Below, in pieces: positions 1 through 7,947 of a stretch of DNA of 48,017 bases. The notes beneath the pieces were generated by a model, which worked only from the letters and a program-made list of their open reading frames with translations, was not told the DNA's origin and searched no databases. The stretch covers positions 1 through 48,017 of the forward strand of contig NZ_JASCIQ010000056.1 in assembly GCF_029968035.1 (NCBI RefSeq). Direction: 5' to 3'. Source of the stretch: Streptomyces cavernicola (GTDB taxonomy: Bacteria; Actinomycetota; Actinomycetes; Streptomycetales; Streptomycetaceae). The position numbers and the translations under genes are program-made. Every line of letters starts with the position of its first letter. Positions within the stretch are counted from its first letter, which is position 1.

Positions 1-95
1 CTCTATTGGCCCTCCCCCCCCCCCCCCCCCGGCCCCCCGGGGGGGGGGCCCCCCCCCGCCCCCTCCGTACCACCCACGCACAACCTGGAGTTCGC
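1..95. other. Low-complexity C/G tract at the window edge, then leader of the nanA-like gene
   Basis: Positions 14-30 are an unbroken run of C, followed by GG, six C, a run of G and another run of C up to about position 57. This is far outside normal composition even for a GC-rich actinobacterium and looks like a contig end, a gap fill or a sequencing slip tract. The last 40 bases are ordinary and hold CTGGAG (85-90), a plausible ribosome binding site for the start at 96. No promoter can be read here. Confidence 0.6.
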
Positions 96-1055
96 ATGTC
101 CTCGTCCCAGCCCCTCCGCGGAGTCGTCCCGCCCGTCTGCACCCCCTTGGACGCGGCGGGAGACGTCGACACGGCCTCCCTCGCCCGCCTCGTCGACCAC
201 CTCGTGGGCGGGGGAGTGCACGGCCTCTTCGCCCTCGGCTCCAGCAGCGAGGTCGCTTTCCTCACCGACCGGCAGCGGGCCGTGGCCCTGGAGACCGTCG
301 TCGAAGCCGCCGCGGGACGCGTTCCCGTGCTCGCGGGCGTCATCGACATGACCACCCCGCGCGTCGTCGAACACGCCCGCGCGGCCCGTGCCCTGGGCGC
401 CGACGGCCTCGTGGCCACCGCCCCCTTCTACGCCCGCACCCACCCCCGCGAGATCGCCCGCCACTTCCGGACCGTCCGCGACCGAGCAGACCTGCCGCTG
501 TACGCCTACGACCTGCCCGTCTCCGTACACAGCAAGCTGCCCACCGCCCTGGTCCGCGAACTCGCCGAGGACGGCACCCTCGCCGGACTCAAGGACAGCA
601 GCGGCGACGAGGGCTCCCTGCGCCGCCTCATCGTCGAGCTCGGCGGCCGGCACGGCCGCGCCGACGGCCCCGCCCCCGCCTTCAGTATCCTCACCGGCTC
701 CGAACTGACCGTGGACGCCGCCCTGTTGGCGGGCGCGGACGGCGTGGTCCCGGGCCTCGGCAACGTGGACCCGGCCGGGTACGTCCGGCTGTACGACGCG
801 GTACGCGGCGGCGACCTGGACAGCGCCGTCAAGGAACAGGAGCGTCTTGTCGAGCTGTTCGGCCTCGTCGAGGCGGGCCCGGACAGTGAGATGGGCCGCA
901 ACTCCTCGGCCATCGGCGCCTTCAAGCACGCGCTGCGGCTGCTCGGGGTGTTCACCCACGGCACCACCGCCGCCCCGCAGATCCAGCTGGGCGACGAGTC
1001 CGTCGCACACGTCGAGCAGCACCTGCGGACCGCAGGCCTGCTGCCCACCCGATGA
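96..1055 (+). CDS. nanA: DapA/NanA-family aldolase, probable N-acetylneuraminate lyase
   Basis: A 319-residue class I aldolase of the dihydrodipicolinate synthase/N-acetylneuraminate lyase family. Visible family features are the substrate-carboxylate loop GSSSE (residues 48-52), the catalytic Tyr138 in YDLP and the Schiff-base Lys166 in GLKDSSGD; the 28-residue spacing of Tyr and Lys is as in E. coli DapA. The start at 96 has CTGGAG upstream; an in-frame ATG at 6 lies inside the homopolymer tract and would add a Pro-rich tail, so it was rejected. The stop overlaps the start of the ROK kinase (ATGA), and nanE-like follows, so cleavage of sialic acid to ManNAc and pyruvate is the contextual call. 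From sequence alone, another 2-keto-acid aldolase of the family cannot be excluded. Confidence 0.82.
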   Translation: MSSSQPLRGVVPPVCTPLDAAGDVDTASLARLVDHLVGGGVHGLFALGSSSEVAFLTDRQRAVALETVVEAAAGRVPVLAGVIDMTTPRVVEHARAARALGADGLVATAPFYARTHPREIARHFRTVRDRADLPLYAYDLPVSVHSKLPTALVRELAEDGTLAGLKDSSGDEGSLRRLIVELGGRHGRADGPAPAFSILTGSELTVDAALLAGADGVVPGLGNVDPAGYVRLYDAVRGGDLDSAVKEQERLVELFGLVEAGPDSEMGRNSSAIGAFKHALRLLGVFTHGTTAAPQIQLGDESVAHVEQHLRTAGLLPTR

Positions 1056-1993
1056 CGGGCCCCCGGCCGGTGGTCGGCCTCGACCTGGGCGGCACGAAGA
1101 TCGACGCGGCGCTGGTGGCGGACGACGGATCCCTCCTCGCCCGGCGCAGCGTGCCCACGCCTGCCTCCGAAGGCCCCGAGGCCGTACTCGACGCCCTGGC
1201 CGCCGCCGCCGATGCGGTGAGCGGGCCGGACGCGGTCGCCGTCGGCGTCGCCGCAGCCGGGGTCATCGATCCCGTGTCCGGCACCGTCACCAGCGCCACC
1301 GACACCCTCCGCGGCTGGGCGGGAACCGCCCTGGCCGAGGGCCTCGCCGCCCGCACCGGTCTCCCGGTCGCCTGCGACAACGACGTACGGGCCGCCGCGG
1401 CCACCGAACTCGCCTCCCTGGACGGGCCGGACGGCTCGATGGTCTACGTCGCGGTCGGCACCGGCGTCGGCGGCGCGGTCGCCGCCGCGGGCCGCATCCT
1501 GAACGGCACCGCGGGCATCGCCGGCCATCTCGGCCATGTGCCCAGCCCCGAAGCCGCGGGCCTGCCGTGCACCTGCGGAGCCACCGGCCACCTCGAAGCC
1601 ATCGCGGCAGGCCCAGCCATCGCGGCCCACTACGCCAGAACCACCGGAACGGCCACCGGCCCGCTCCAGCGGATCGCGGCGTACGCGAGCCACGGCGACC
1701 CGCACGCCCTGTCCGCCATCGTCCTCGGCGCCCAGGCCCTCGGCCGCGTCCTCGGCGGCCTGGCCAACGCGCTCGGCCCCGAGCGGGTCGTCGTCGCCGG
1801 CGGCGTCCCCCGCATCGGCACCCTCTACTGGGACGCCCTCTGCGAGGCATTCACCGACCAACTCATGCCACCGATCGGGGAGTTGCGACCCCAGCCGCCC
1901 CGCGTCGGCCACGACGCTGCCGTTCTCGGCGCCGCCGCCCTGACCCGCACGCTGCCCCTGCACAACCCCCGCACCACCGGAGCCCCACGATGA
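1052..1993 (+). CDS. nanK: ROK-family sugar kinase, probable N-acetylmannosamine kinase
   Basis: A 313-residue ROK kinase expected to phosphorylate ManNAc to ManNAc-6-phosphate in the cytoplasm. The N-terminal phosphate loop DLGGTK (11-16), the catalytic Asp111 in CDND and the GHLGH motif (158-162) are present. The zinc site reads CTCGATGHLE (173-182), so two cysteines and His162 are kept while the usual last cysteine is His180, a common variant in actinobacterial ROK proteins. The start codon overlaps the stop of the aldolase (ATGA) and the stop overlaps nanE in the same way, indicating translational coupling. Glucokinase is the main alternative; the lyase and epimerase neighbours favour NanK. 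Confidence 0.83.
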   Translation: MTGPRPVVGLDLGGTKIDAALVADDGSLLARRSVPTPASEGPEAVLDALAAAADAVSGPDAVAVGVAAAGVIDPVSGTVTSATDTLRGWAGTALAEGLAARTGLPVACDNDVRAAAATELASLDGPDGSMVYVAVGTGVGGAVAAAGRILNGTAGIAGHLGHVPSPEAAGLPCTCGATGHLEAIAAGPAIAAHYARTTGTATGPLQRIAAYASHGDPHALSAIVLGAQALGRVLGGLANALGPERVVVAGGVPRIGTLYWDALCEAFTDQLMPPIGELRPQPPRVGHDAAVLGAAALTRTLPLHNPRTTGAPR

Positions 1994-2667
1994 CCGACCG
2001 CTCTCTCGCCGACGCCCTCACGGGGCGCCTCATCGTGTCCTGCCAAGCGCCTCCCGGGGACGCGATGCGGGACGTCGACACTCTGGTGCGGATGACCCGC
2101 GCGGCCCGGGACGGGGGTGCCGCCGCCGTCCGCGTCAACGAGCCCGCGGTCGTCGCGGCCACGGTCGCCGCCGTCGACCTCCCGGTGATCGGTCTCTGGA
2201 AGGACGGCGACACCGGCGTCTACATCACACCGACCGTGCGCCACGCACTCGCTCTCGTCGACGCGGGCGCCGCCGTCGTCGCCGCCGACGCCACCGCGCG
2301 GCCCCGGCCGGACGGCAGCACCTTCGCGGAACTCGTCACGGCCGTACACGAGGCCGGAGCGCTGGTGATGGCCGACGTGTCCAGCTACGACGAAGGACGG
2401 GAAGCCGCCCGCCTCGGCGCCGACTTCGTCTCCACGACCCTCTCCGGATACGTACCGGGCAGTCCGCAGCAGAGCGGGCCGGACCTGGCTCTCGTCGCCG
2501 AACTCGCTGCCGCCCTGACCACGCCCGTCGTCGCCGAGGGCCGCATCGCGACGCCGGCGCAGGCGGCCGAGGCACTGGCGGCGGGCGCCGCGAGCGTGGT
2601 CGTCGGCACCGCCATCACGGCACCCACCGCGCTGACCCGCCTGTTCGTGACGGGGCTCCGCGAGTGA
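1990..2667 (+). CDS. nanE: N-acetylmannosamine-6-phosphate 2-epimerase
   Basis: A 225-residue TIM-barrel protein of the NanE family, converting ManNAc-6-P to GlcNAc-6-P. The family core is clear: LIVSCQAPPGD near the N-terminus (residues 14-24), the VIGLWKD strand with the catalytic lysine (about residue 74), DATARPRPDG in the middle, MADVSSYDEGR, and VVAEGRI close to the C-terminus with the conserved glutamate. Length fits the family. It starts inside the nanK stop (ATGA). With the two genes before it, this completes the route from sialic acid to GlcNAc-6-P; the transporter, regulator and NagA/NagB are not in the window. Confidence 0.92.
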   Translation: MTDRSLADALTGRLIVSCQAPPGDAMRDVDTLVRMTRAARDGGAAAVRVNEPAVVAATVAAVDLPVIGLWKDGDTGVYITPTVRHALALVDAGAAVVAADATARPRPDGSTFAELVTAVHEAGALVMADVSSYDEGREAARLGADFVSTTLSGYVPGSPQQSGPDLALVAELAAALTTPVVAEGRIATPAQAAEALAAGAASVVVGTAITAPTALTRLFVTGLRE

Positions 2668-2906
2668 GTAGCCCTCAGGGCCCTCACGACCTGGCTCCCC
2701 GATCCTCGCGGCCCCGCGCAGACCGGAGAGCCGGGACCTCACCGAGCGTGGCACCCAGTTGACCGGCCGGGCCTGGCAGGGTGCCCGCCAACCAGCGGTG
2801 GGTCGCGAAGCCGGTGACACCGCGGACGGAGCACCGGTCACACCGGAGCGGGCCGGCGCGTCCGCTGTTCAGACGTGGACGTTCACCGCCCGGTCCTGTC
2901 CGGGAA
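2668..2906. other. Convergent intergenic region between nanE and the esterase
   Basis: This 239-bp stretch separates two convergent genes. No strong hairpin terminator, RNA gene or confident small ORF was found. A minus-strand segment around 2700-2830 reads as protein-like but has no start codon with a ribosome site and matches nothing recognised. Confidence 0.4.
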
Positions 2907-4202
2907 CTACGGAATGGTCAAAGAGCAGACGCGGCTCGTCGGATCGAAGATCCGCAGGTCCCTGAACACCTTGTGGGCCAGCACCAGATGGCCCTGCTCG
3001 TCGGGATGCAGACCGTCCCCGAGCAGGCCGGCCGGCGGGGTGTCGCCGTAGTCGGCGGACCACTGGGCGAAGTGGTCGACGAGGACCACGTTCTGCTCGC
3101 CCGCAACATCCCGCATGGTCTGGGCGTAGTCGGCGAGAGCCGCACGCGCGGGCCATACGGTGGTGTCGACCGGGTTGGGCGTCTGCAGCAGCGGAACGGC
3201 CCGGCCCGGCAGCCCCCGGATCGAGGTGATCAGCTTGAGGAGATTCGCGCGATACGTCGCGACACCGATTCCCGAGGTGACGACGTCGTTCGTGCCGAGC
3301 ATCACAGAGACGACCCGTGGGGAGAAGGCGGAGACTCTCTGGTCGAACTTGGCGGTCAGGTCGTTCGTGGTGCTGCCGCTGACGCCGGTGTCTATGACGA
3401 AGTCGCTGTTCTTGGGCTTGCCCAGCTCCCACCGGACTCGTTCCTGGAAGTGCTCGACGTAGCTGCGCCAGCCATCGGTCCACAGCGCGCCGTGCGTGAT
3501 GCTGTCACCCGTGAAGAGCCAGGTGGCGGGCGTGTCCGAGTTGAGTGCCGCGGCGATTCTGCCGAAGTCCGCGAGGTCGGTCCGGACGCTCTGCGAGGCG
3601 ATCTGCTGTGCGGTCAGCGTGTGACCGTAGACGGCCACACGCCGGATACCGCCGGTGAAGAACCACTCGCCGCCCGGGTGTTCGCTGTCCACGTTGCGCG
3701 CGATGTTCAGCGAGGTCAGCCCGGACACATGGGAGAAGAAGTACCCGGAGGCCGTCGTGTGGACGGGCTGTCCGTCGGCGTAGAAGGTCGTGGCTCCGTC
3801 GGCGACGGTGATGGCCGCGGTGTGCCACTCGCCGTCGTCGTAGCGGGTGCGCGTCAGATGGTTCTGCTTGAGCACTCCCTTGTCCCGTACGGAGAACTGC
3901 AGGACCCCGGCGCTGACGCTGAGCGTGATGTTGCCGGCGGCCTGCGTCTTGTCCGACGCGCTGACCAGGGTCATTGCCTGGGCGCGGCTGGTCGTCCGGA
4001 ACGTCACCAGGATGGTGCCGGCTTTCAGCCCTGCGACGGCAGCCGTCTGCCCGGACAGGTCCGTGTAGGTCTGCCCGGTGTAGACGGTCTCGGTGGCGAA
4101 CTCCACGACGGGCGTTGCCGTTTGAGCCGCCGCCGCGCGTCCCGCCGTCGCCACCGACGACATCAGGGCACCCGCCGCCAGCAGAACTGATCGTCTTCGC
4201 AA
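2907..4202 (-). CDS. Secreted SGNH/GDSL esterase with N-terminal sialidase-lectin-like (LamG/CBM40-type) domain; candidate sialate O-acetylesterase
   Basis: A 431-residue exported hydrolase. It starts with TTG at 4202, preceded by GGAAGG, giving a Tat-like leader RRRSVLLAAGAL ending in AAAAQ. Residues 33-205 look like the concanavalin-type lectin domain at the N-terminus of bacterial sialidases (GTILVTF, DGEWHTAAI, YADGQPV, GGIRRVAVYGHTL). Residues about 225-415 are an SGNH hydrolase: GDSITH with nucleophile Ser234, GSTTND, GTND with Asn305 and DGLHP with Asp396/His399. The position next to nan genes suggests removal of O-acetyl groups from sialic acids outside the cell; this substrate is inference. 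Upstream in-frame sequence to 4445 lacks a leader or ribosome site and was excluded. No sialidase catalytic domain is present. Confidence 0.8.
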   Translation of the reverse strand: MRRRSVLLAAGALMSSVATAGRAAAAQTATPVVEFATETVYTGQTYTDLSGQTAAVAGLKAGTILVTFRTTSRAQAMTLVSASDKTQAAGNITLSVSAGVLQFSVRDKGVLKQNHLTRTRYDDGEWHTAAITVADGATTFYADGQPVHTTASGYFFSHVSGLTSLNIARNVDSEHPGGEWFFTGGIRRVAVYGHTLTAQQIASQSVRTDLADFGRIAAALNSDTPATWLFTGDSITHGALWTDGWRSYVEHFQERVRWELGKPKNSDFVIDTGVSGSTTNDLTAKFDQRVSAFSPRVVSVMLGTNDVVTSGIGVATYRANLLKLITSIRGLPGRAVPLLQTPNPVDTTVWPARAALADYAQTMRDVAGEQNVVLVDHFAQWSADYGDTPPAGLLGDGLHPDEQGHLVLAHKVFRDLRIFDPTSRVCSLTIP

Positions 4203-4401
4203 CTGCCTCGCCTTCCAGCCATGGGTACGGGAAGCACAGCGCCAAATGTATGAGGTCTGACGTCTGATGCCCAAGTCACTGTAAGAAGAGCCTGTTTTAG
4301 CGTCAAGAGACCCTTCAGAAAGCAGAGTTGAGGAACTGGAGGCGGAAACTCCGGGCTGTCGACGGGGGATTCGGCACGGCCCGCGCTCGGAGTACGTGAG
4401 G

Positions 4402-4450
4402 GGCGGTTGAGCCGTCGGTGCCCTTCGGCAAGGCGCCGACGGCAACCGCC
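4402..4450 (-). terminator. Hairpin terminator downstream of the LLM operon
   Basis: GGCGGTT (4402-4408) pairs with AACCGCC (4444-4450), and GCCGTCGGTGCC (4411-4422) pairs with GGCGCCGACGGC (4432-4443) with one G-T pair, a 2-nt bulge and a 9-nt loop. It lies just beyond the stop of the luciferase-like gene. The rest of 4203-4466 is comparatively AT-rich and probably holds the esterase promoter. Confidence 0.7.
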
Positions 4451-4466
4451 CCCGTCTGCCCGGCGC

Positions 4467-5510
4467 TCACTGGAAGGCCGGCACGACCTCCTTGATGAAC
4501 AGCTCAAGGGACTTGACCTTCTCCTCGTGGGGCAGGCCGGTGTCGATCCAGAAGCTGTACTCGTCGATGCCCATCTCCTCGTAGGCGCGCAGCCTTTCGA
4601 CGACCTCGGCCGGGGTGCCGATCATCGCGGTCTTGTGCAGGGCCTCGGGGGCGAACTCGGGGCGGTCCGCGAACTTCGACTCGGGGCTCGGCTCCAGGAA
4701 GCCGTTCTCCGGGGTGGTCCTGTTGCCGAACCAGGCGTCGAAGGTGCGGTAGAAGCGGTTGATCGCCTCCGCGGCCGGGCGCCAGCCCTCGGGCTCGTCG
4801 GGAGAGTGGACGTGGGTGTGGCGCAGGACCATCAGGTCGGGGCGGGTCACCTCCGGGTGGTTGGCCACCGCGGTGTCGAACTTGCCCTTGAGGGCGGCGA
4901 CTTCCTCGTCGCCCTTCATCAGCGGGGTGACCATGACGTTGCAGCCCTGGGCCACGGCGAAGTCGTGCGAGTCGGGGTCGCGGGCGGCGATCCACATGGG
5001 CGGGGTGGGCTGCTGCACCGGCTTGGGCACGCTCGTCGAGGTCGGGAACTTCCAGATCTCGCCGTCGTGGGCGTAGTCGCCCTGCCACAACGCCCTTACG
5101 GCGGGCACGAGTTCACGCAGGTGCTTGCCGCCGTCGCGCGCCGAGAGGCCTTCCGCGAGGCGGTCGAACTCGAACTGGTAGGCGCCGCGGGCGAGTCCGA
5201 CCTCCATCCGGCCGTTGCTGATGACGTCGAGGAGCGCACACTCGCCGGCGGCCCGGACCGGGTGCCAGAACGGGGCGATGATCGTGCCCGCGCCGAGGCG
5301 GATCGTCGAGGTCTTCGCGGCCAGGTGCGCGAGCAGCGGCATCGGGCTGGGGGAGATCGTGTACTCCATCGCGTGGTGCTCGCCGATCCACACCGTGCTG
5401 AACCCGCCGGCCTCGGCCATCAGGGCCAGTTCGGAGAGGTTCTCGAAGAGCTGCCGGTGGCTGACCTCCTCGTCCCAGCGCTCCATGTGCACGAACAACG
5501 AAAACCTCAT
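4467..5510 (-). CDS. Luciferase-like (LLM class) flavin-dependent monooxygenase
   Basis: A 347-residue FMN-dependent monooxygenase of the bacterial luciferase family, a TIM-barrel enzyme that uses reduced flavin from a partner reductase. Family signatures are the N-terminal MRFSLFVHMERWD strand, WIGEHH (about 42-47), the RLGAGTIIAPFWHPVRAAGE block (about 70-90) and GRMEVGLARGAYQFEF. It is the last gene of the minus-strand operon; its ATG overlaps the tautomerase stop and GAGGAG lies 5 bases upstream. The likely partner reductase is at 11571-12074 on the divergent arm. In the trigonelline pathway of Acinetobacter the ring-opening oxygenase belongs to this family, so a ring-cleaving role is proposed here; other oxidations (Baeyer-Villiger, desulfonation) are possible. 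Confidence 0.85.
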   Translation of the reverse strand: MRFSLFVHMERWDEEVSHRQLFENLSELALMAEAGGFSTVWIGEHHAMEYTISPSPMPLLAHLAAKTSTIRLGAGTIIAPFWHPVRAAGECALLDVISNGRMEVGLARGAYQFEFDRLAEGLSARDGGKHLRELVPAVRALWQGDYAHDGEIWKFPTSTSVPKPVQQPTPPMWIAARDPDSHDFAVAQGCNVMVTPLMKGDEEVAALKGKFDTAVANHPEVTRPDLMVLRHTHVHSPDEPEGWRPAAEAINRFYRTFDAWFGNRTTPENGFLEPSPESKFADRPEFAPEALHKTAMIGTPAEVVERLRAYEEMGIDEYSFWIDTGLPHEEKVKSLELFIKEVVPAFQ

Positions 5511-5728
5511 GACTGCTCCTCGTGTGCGGGATCGCTCGGGCCGTTCAGCTCGGCGATGGTGACGTCGCCGGTGGCCCAGTGCGTACGGGGGACTTCGTGG
5601 ACGACGACCCGGATGTGCTCGGGCCGGGCGCCGGTGGTGCGCAGGACCGCGGTGTGCACCTCGTGCAGCAGGTCCCGGATCTGTGCCGGGGTACGGCCCT
5701 CGGCGAGGGTGATGGCGACCTGGGGCAT
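5507..5728 (-). CDS. 4-oxalocrotonate tautomerase-family enzyme
   Basis: A 73-residue protein that begins MPQVAITLAEGR, so after Met removal Pro1 would be the catalytic base of the 4-OT family. Arg40 and the following THWATGD segment align with the active-site Arg39 and the aromatic region of 4-OT. It starts one base after the aldehyde dehydrogenase stop and its own stop overlaps the monooxygenase start (ATGA), so it is firmly inside the operon. A keto-enol tautomerisation of an unsaturated ring-cleavage product is the likely job; substrate unknown. The same frame stays open upstream to 6067, but that part is only antisense to the dehydrogenase. Confidence 0.85.
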   Translation of the reverse strand: MPQVAITLAEGRTPAQIRDLLHEVHTAVLRTTGARPEHIRVVVHEVPRTHWATGDVTIAELNGPSDPAHEEQS

Positions 5729-5729
5729 G

Positions 5730-7217
5730 TCAGCTCCGCATGGTGAACGGGTCGGCCACGGGCTCCTCGCTGGTGTTGATCCAGACGCTCTTGAGCCGCG
5801 TGTACTCCTTGATCGACTCGGTGCCGTGCTCGACGCCGACGCCGCTGGCCTTGAAGCCCTGCCGTGGCGACATCGGGGACATGGCCCGGTACGTGTTGAC
5901 CCACACCGTCCCGGCGTCCAGGCGGGCCGCCATGCGGTGCGCCCGTGCGAGGTTCTGCGTCCAGACTCCGGCGGCGAGCCCGTACTCGGTGTCGTTGGCC
6001 AGGCGGACGGCGTCCTCCTCGGTGTCGAACGGCATGACGGCGAGGACGGGGCCGAAGATCTCCTCACGTACGACGCGCATGTCGTTGTGGACGTCCACCA
6101 GGACGGTGGGCTCGTAGAACCAGCCGCCGAGGCCGCCGTCGGTGGGGTTGCCGCCGGTCAGCACGCGGGCGCCCTCCTCGCGGCCGAGGTCGACGTACCC
6201 GGCGACCTTGTCGCGCTGCTCGGCGAAGGCCAGCGGGCCGAGTTCGGTGCGCTCGTCCATCGGGTCGCCGATGCGGATGGCCTTGGCGCGCTCCGTGACG
6301 CGCTCGACCAGCTCGTCGTGGACCGACCGGTGCGCGAAGACGCGGCTGCCCGCGATGCAGGTCTGGCCCGCGGCGGCGAAGATGCCCGCGACCACGCCCA
6401 TCGCCGCGTTCGGGACGTTCGCGTCGTCGAAGACGATGTTCGGGGACTTGCCGCCGAGTTCGAGGGTGGAGCCGATGAAGCGGCTCGCGGTCGCCGCGGC
6501 GATCCGGGACCCGGTTGCGGTGGAGCCGGTGAAGGAGATCTTGGCCAGGTCGCGGTGGTCCACCAGGGCCTGCCCGGCCTCGGCGCCGAAGCCGGTGACG
6601 ACGTTCACGGCGCCCGGCGGGAACCCTGCCTCCAGGGCGAGTTCGGCGAGCCGGAGCACGGTCGCCGAGGTGTACTCGGAGGGTTTGATCACCACGGTGT
6701 TGCCCGCGCAGAGCGCCGGGGCGAGCTTGCTGCTGGTGAGCGTCAGCGGGGAGTTCCACGGGGTGATCGCGCCGACCACGCCGAGGGGTTCGCGGGCCGT
6801 GTAGTTGAGGACCTGGCGGTCGGAGGTGGGGATGAAATCGCCGTGGATCTTGTCGGCGAGGCCCGCGTAGTAGTGGAAGTACTCGGGCAGGGTGGCGAGT
6901 TGGCCGCGCATCTCGCGCAGCAGCTTGCCGTTGTCCCGCGTCTCCATCCGCGCGAGTTCCTCGGCGTTCTCGGCGATCAGCTCACCGAGCCGGCGCAGCA
7001 GATGTCCCCGCCTGGTCTGGCTGAGGTTGCGCCAGCGCGGGTCCTCGAAGGCGAGCCGGGCGGCGGTCACGGCCCGGTCGACGTCGGCGGGGTTGCCGCG
7101 CGCCGCCCGGTAGTTGGTCTGCAGGGTCGCCGGGTTGGTGGACTCGAAGTACTCGCCCGACGCGGGCTCGACCCACGTACCGCCGATGAAGTGCTGCAGC
7201 GTGGTGAGTTCAGACAT
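5730..7217 (-). CDS. NAD(P)-dependent aldehyde dehydrogenase
   Basis: A 495-residue member of the aldehyde dehydrogenase superfamily at full family length. The cofactor segment TPWNSP, the general base Glu253 in LELGGKSP and the nucleophile Cys287 in GQTCIAG are intact, as is EEIFGPV near the C-terminus. It overlaps the upstream alpha/beta hydrolase by 8 bases. By analogy with the Acinetobacter trigonelline route it could oxidise the semialdehyde or lactol left by ring cleavage (TgnC role) or succinate semialdehyde (TgnE role); sequence alone does not separate these. Confidence 0.88.
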   Translation of the reverse strand: MSELTTLQHFIGGTWVEPASGEYFESTNPATLQTNYRAARGNPADVDRAVTAARLAFEDPRWRNLSQTRRGHLLRRLGELIAENAEELARMETRDNGKLLREMRGQLATLPEYFHYYAGLADKIHGDFIPTSDRQVLNYTAREPLGVVGAITPWNSPLTLTSSKLAPALCAGNTVVIKPSEYTSATVLRLAELALEAGFPPGAVNVVTGFGAEAGQALVDHRDLAKISFTGSTATGSRIAAATASRFIGSTLELGGKSPNIVFDDANVPNAAMGVVAGIFAAAGQTCIAGSRVFAHRSVHDELVERVTERAKAIRIGDPMDERTELGPLAFAEQRDKVAGYVDLGREEGARVLTGGNPTDGGLGGWFYEPTVLVDVHNDMRVVREEIFGPVLAVMPFDTEEDAVRLANDTEYGLAAGVWTQNLARAHRMAARLDAGTVWVNTYRAMSPMSPRQGFKASGVGVEHGTESIKEYTRLKSVWINTSEEPVADPFTMRS

Positions 7218-7941
7218 GTGCGCTCTCTCCGATGAACGTGGTGAGGGAGTCGACGAACGCCCGCGGGCGTTCGACGGGCAGCATGTGCCGCGCCCCGGGG
7301 ACGACGACCGCGCGGCAGTGCGGCAGCGCCGCGGCGAGCCGGTGCGTCATCCCGGGCGTGGAACCGGGGTCGTCCGCACCCGTCACCGCGAGCGCGGGGG
7401 CGGCGATCTCGCCGAGGTGCGGGGCGAGTTCGGCGTCCGCGGTGGCGAAGACCCGGTAGCAGCCGAGGAAGGACCGCACGTCGTTGGCGAGCAGCGTCGC
7501 TTCCGTACGGGCGATCCGGTCGGCGTCGACGTCCGTGCCCGCGTACCACCGCTGCAGGGAGGCGGCCGCGCTCGCCGCGAAGTCCGCCTCGGCGGCGCGC
7601 AGCCGGCCGAGGACGGACGCGCGCTCCTCGGCCGTCCGCGCGCATACGGAGCTGACCGAGGTGAGGGTGCCGACCAACTCGGGCCGGTGCAGGGCCAGTT
7701 GCTGTGCGACGAGCGCGCCGAGCGAGAACCCGACCAGGTGCGCGCCGACGGGGATCTCACCGGCCACGCCGTCGGCCAGGCCGGCGAGCGCCACCCCGTC
7801 GTGCACCGGCGGGCGGGTGCCGTGGCCCGGCAGGTCGGGGGCGATCACGGTGAAGCGGTCGGCGAGGAGCGCGGCGGCAGGCTCCCACATGGTGCGGTCG
7901 AGCCCGACACCGTGCAGCAGCACCAGGGGCGGTCTGGTCAT
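7210..7941 (-). CDS. Alpha/beta-fold hydrolase
   Basis: A 243-residue single-domain alpha/beta hydrolase without signal peptide. The oxyanion segment LLHGVG (8-13), nucleophile elbow GFSLG with Ser73, acid at Asp190/191 in GADDPGS and His219 in GARHMLP form a full triad. It lies between the AA_synth pair and the aldehyde dehydrogenase. Enzymes of this fold split (acylaminomethylene)succinates in vitamin B6 and trigonelline catabolism, releasing amine, acid, CO2 and succinate semialdehyde; that role is proposed from context. A 3-oxoadipate enol-lactonase-like activity is the main alternative. Confidence 0.8.
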   Translation of the reverse strand: MTRPPLVLLHGVGLDRTMWEPAAALLADRFTVIAPDLPGHGTRPPVHDGVALAGLADGVAGEIPVGAHLVGFSLGALVAQQLALHRPELVGTLTSVSSVCARTAEERASVLGRLRAAEADFAASAAASLQRWYAGTDVDADRIARTEATLLANDVRSFLGCYRVFATADAELAPHLGEIAAPALAVTGADDPGSTPGMTHRLAAALPHCRAVVVPGARHMLPVERPRAFVDSLTTFIGESAHV

Positions 7942-7947
7942 ACGTGC

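Noticed and set aside
2690..2840. Minus-strand protein-like stretch reading VTGFATHRWLAGTLPG in the nanE-esterase gap
   Set aside because: No start codon with a ribosome site, short, and not matched to any family I know; could be a decayed gene, but the evidence is too thin to call a pseudogene.
4203..4445. Upstream extension of the SGNH esterase to an ATG at 4445
   Set aside because: It would bury the Tat-like leader inside the protein and crosses an AT-richer promoter-like region and a terminator hairpin; the TTG at 4202 has a ribosome site.
4407..7235. A 942-codon open frame on the plus strand across the oxygenase and dehydrogenase genes
   Set aside because: It is antisense to three well-recognised minus-strand genes, has no family motifs and is rich in Gly/Arg/Val as expected of a GC-rich shadow frame.
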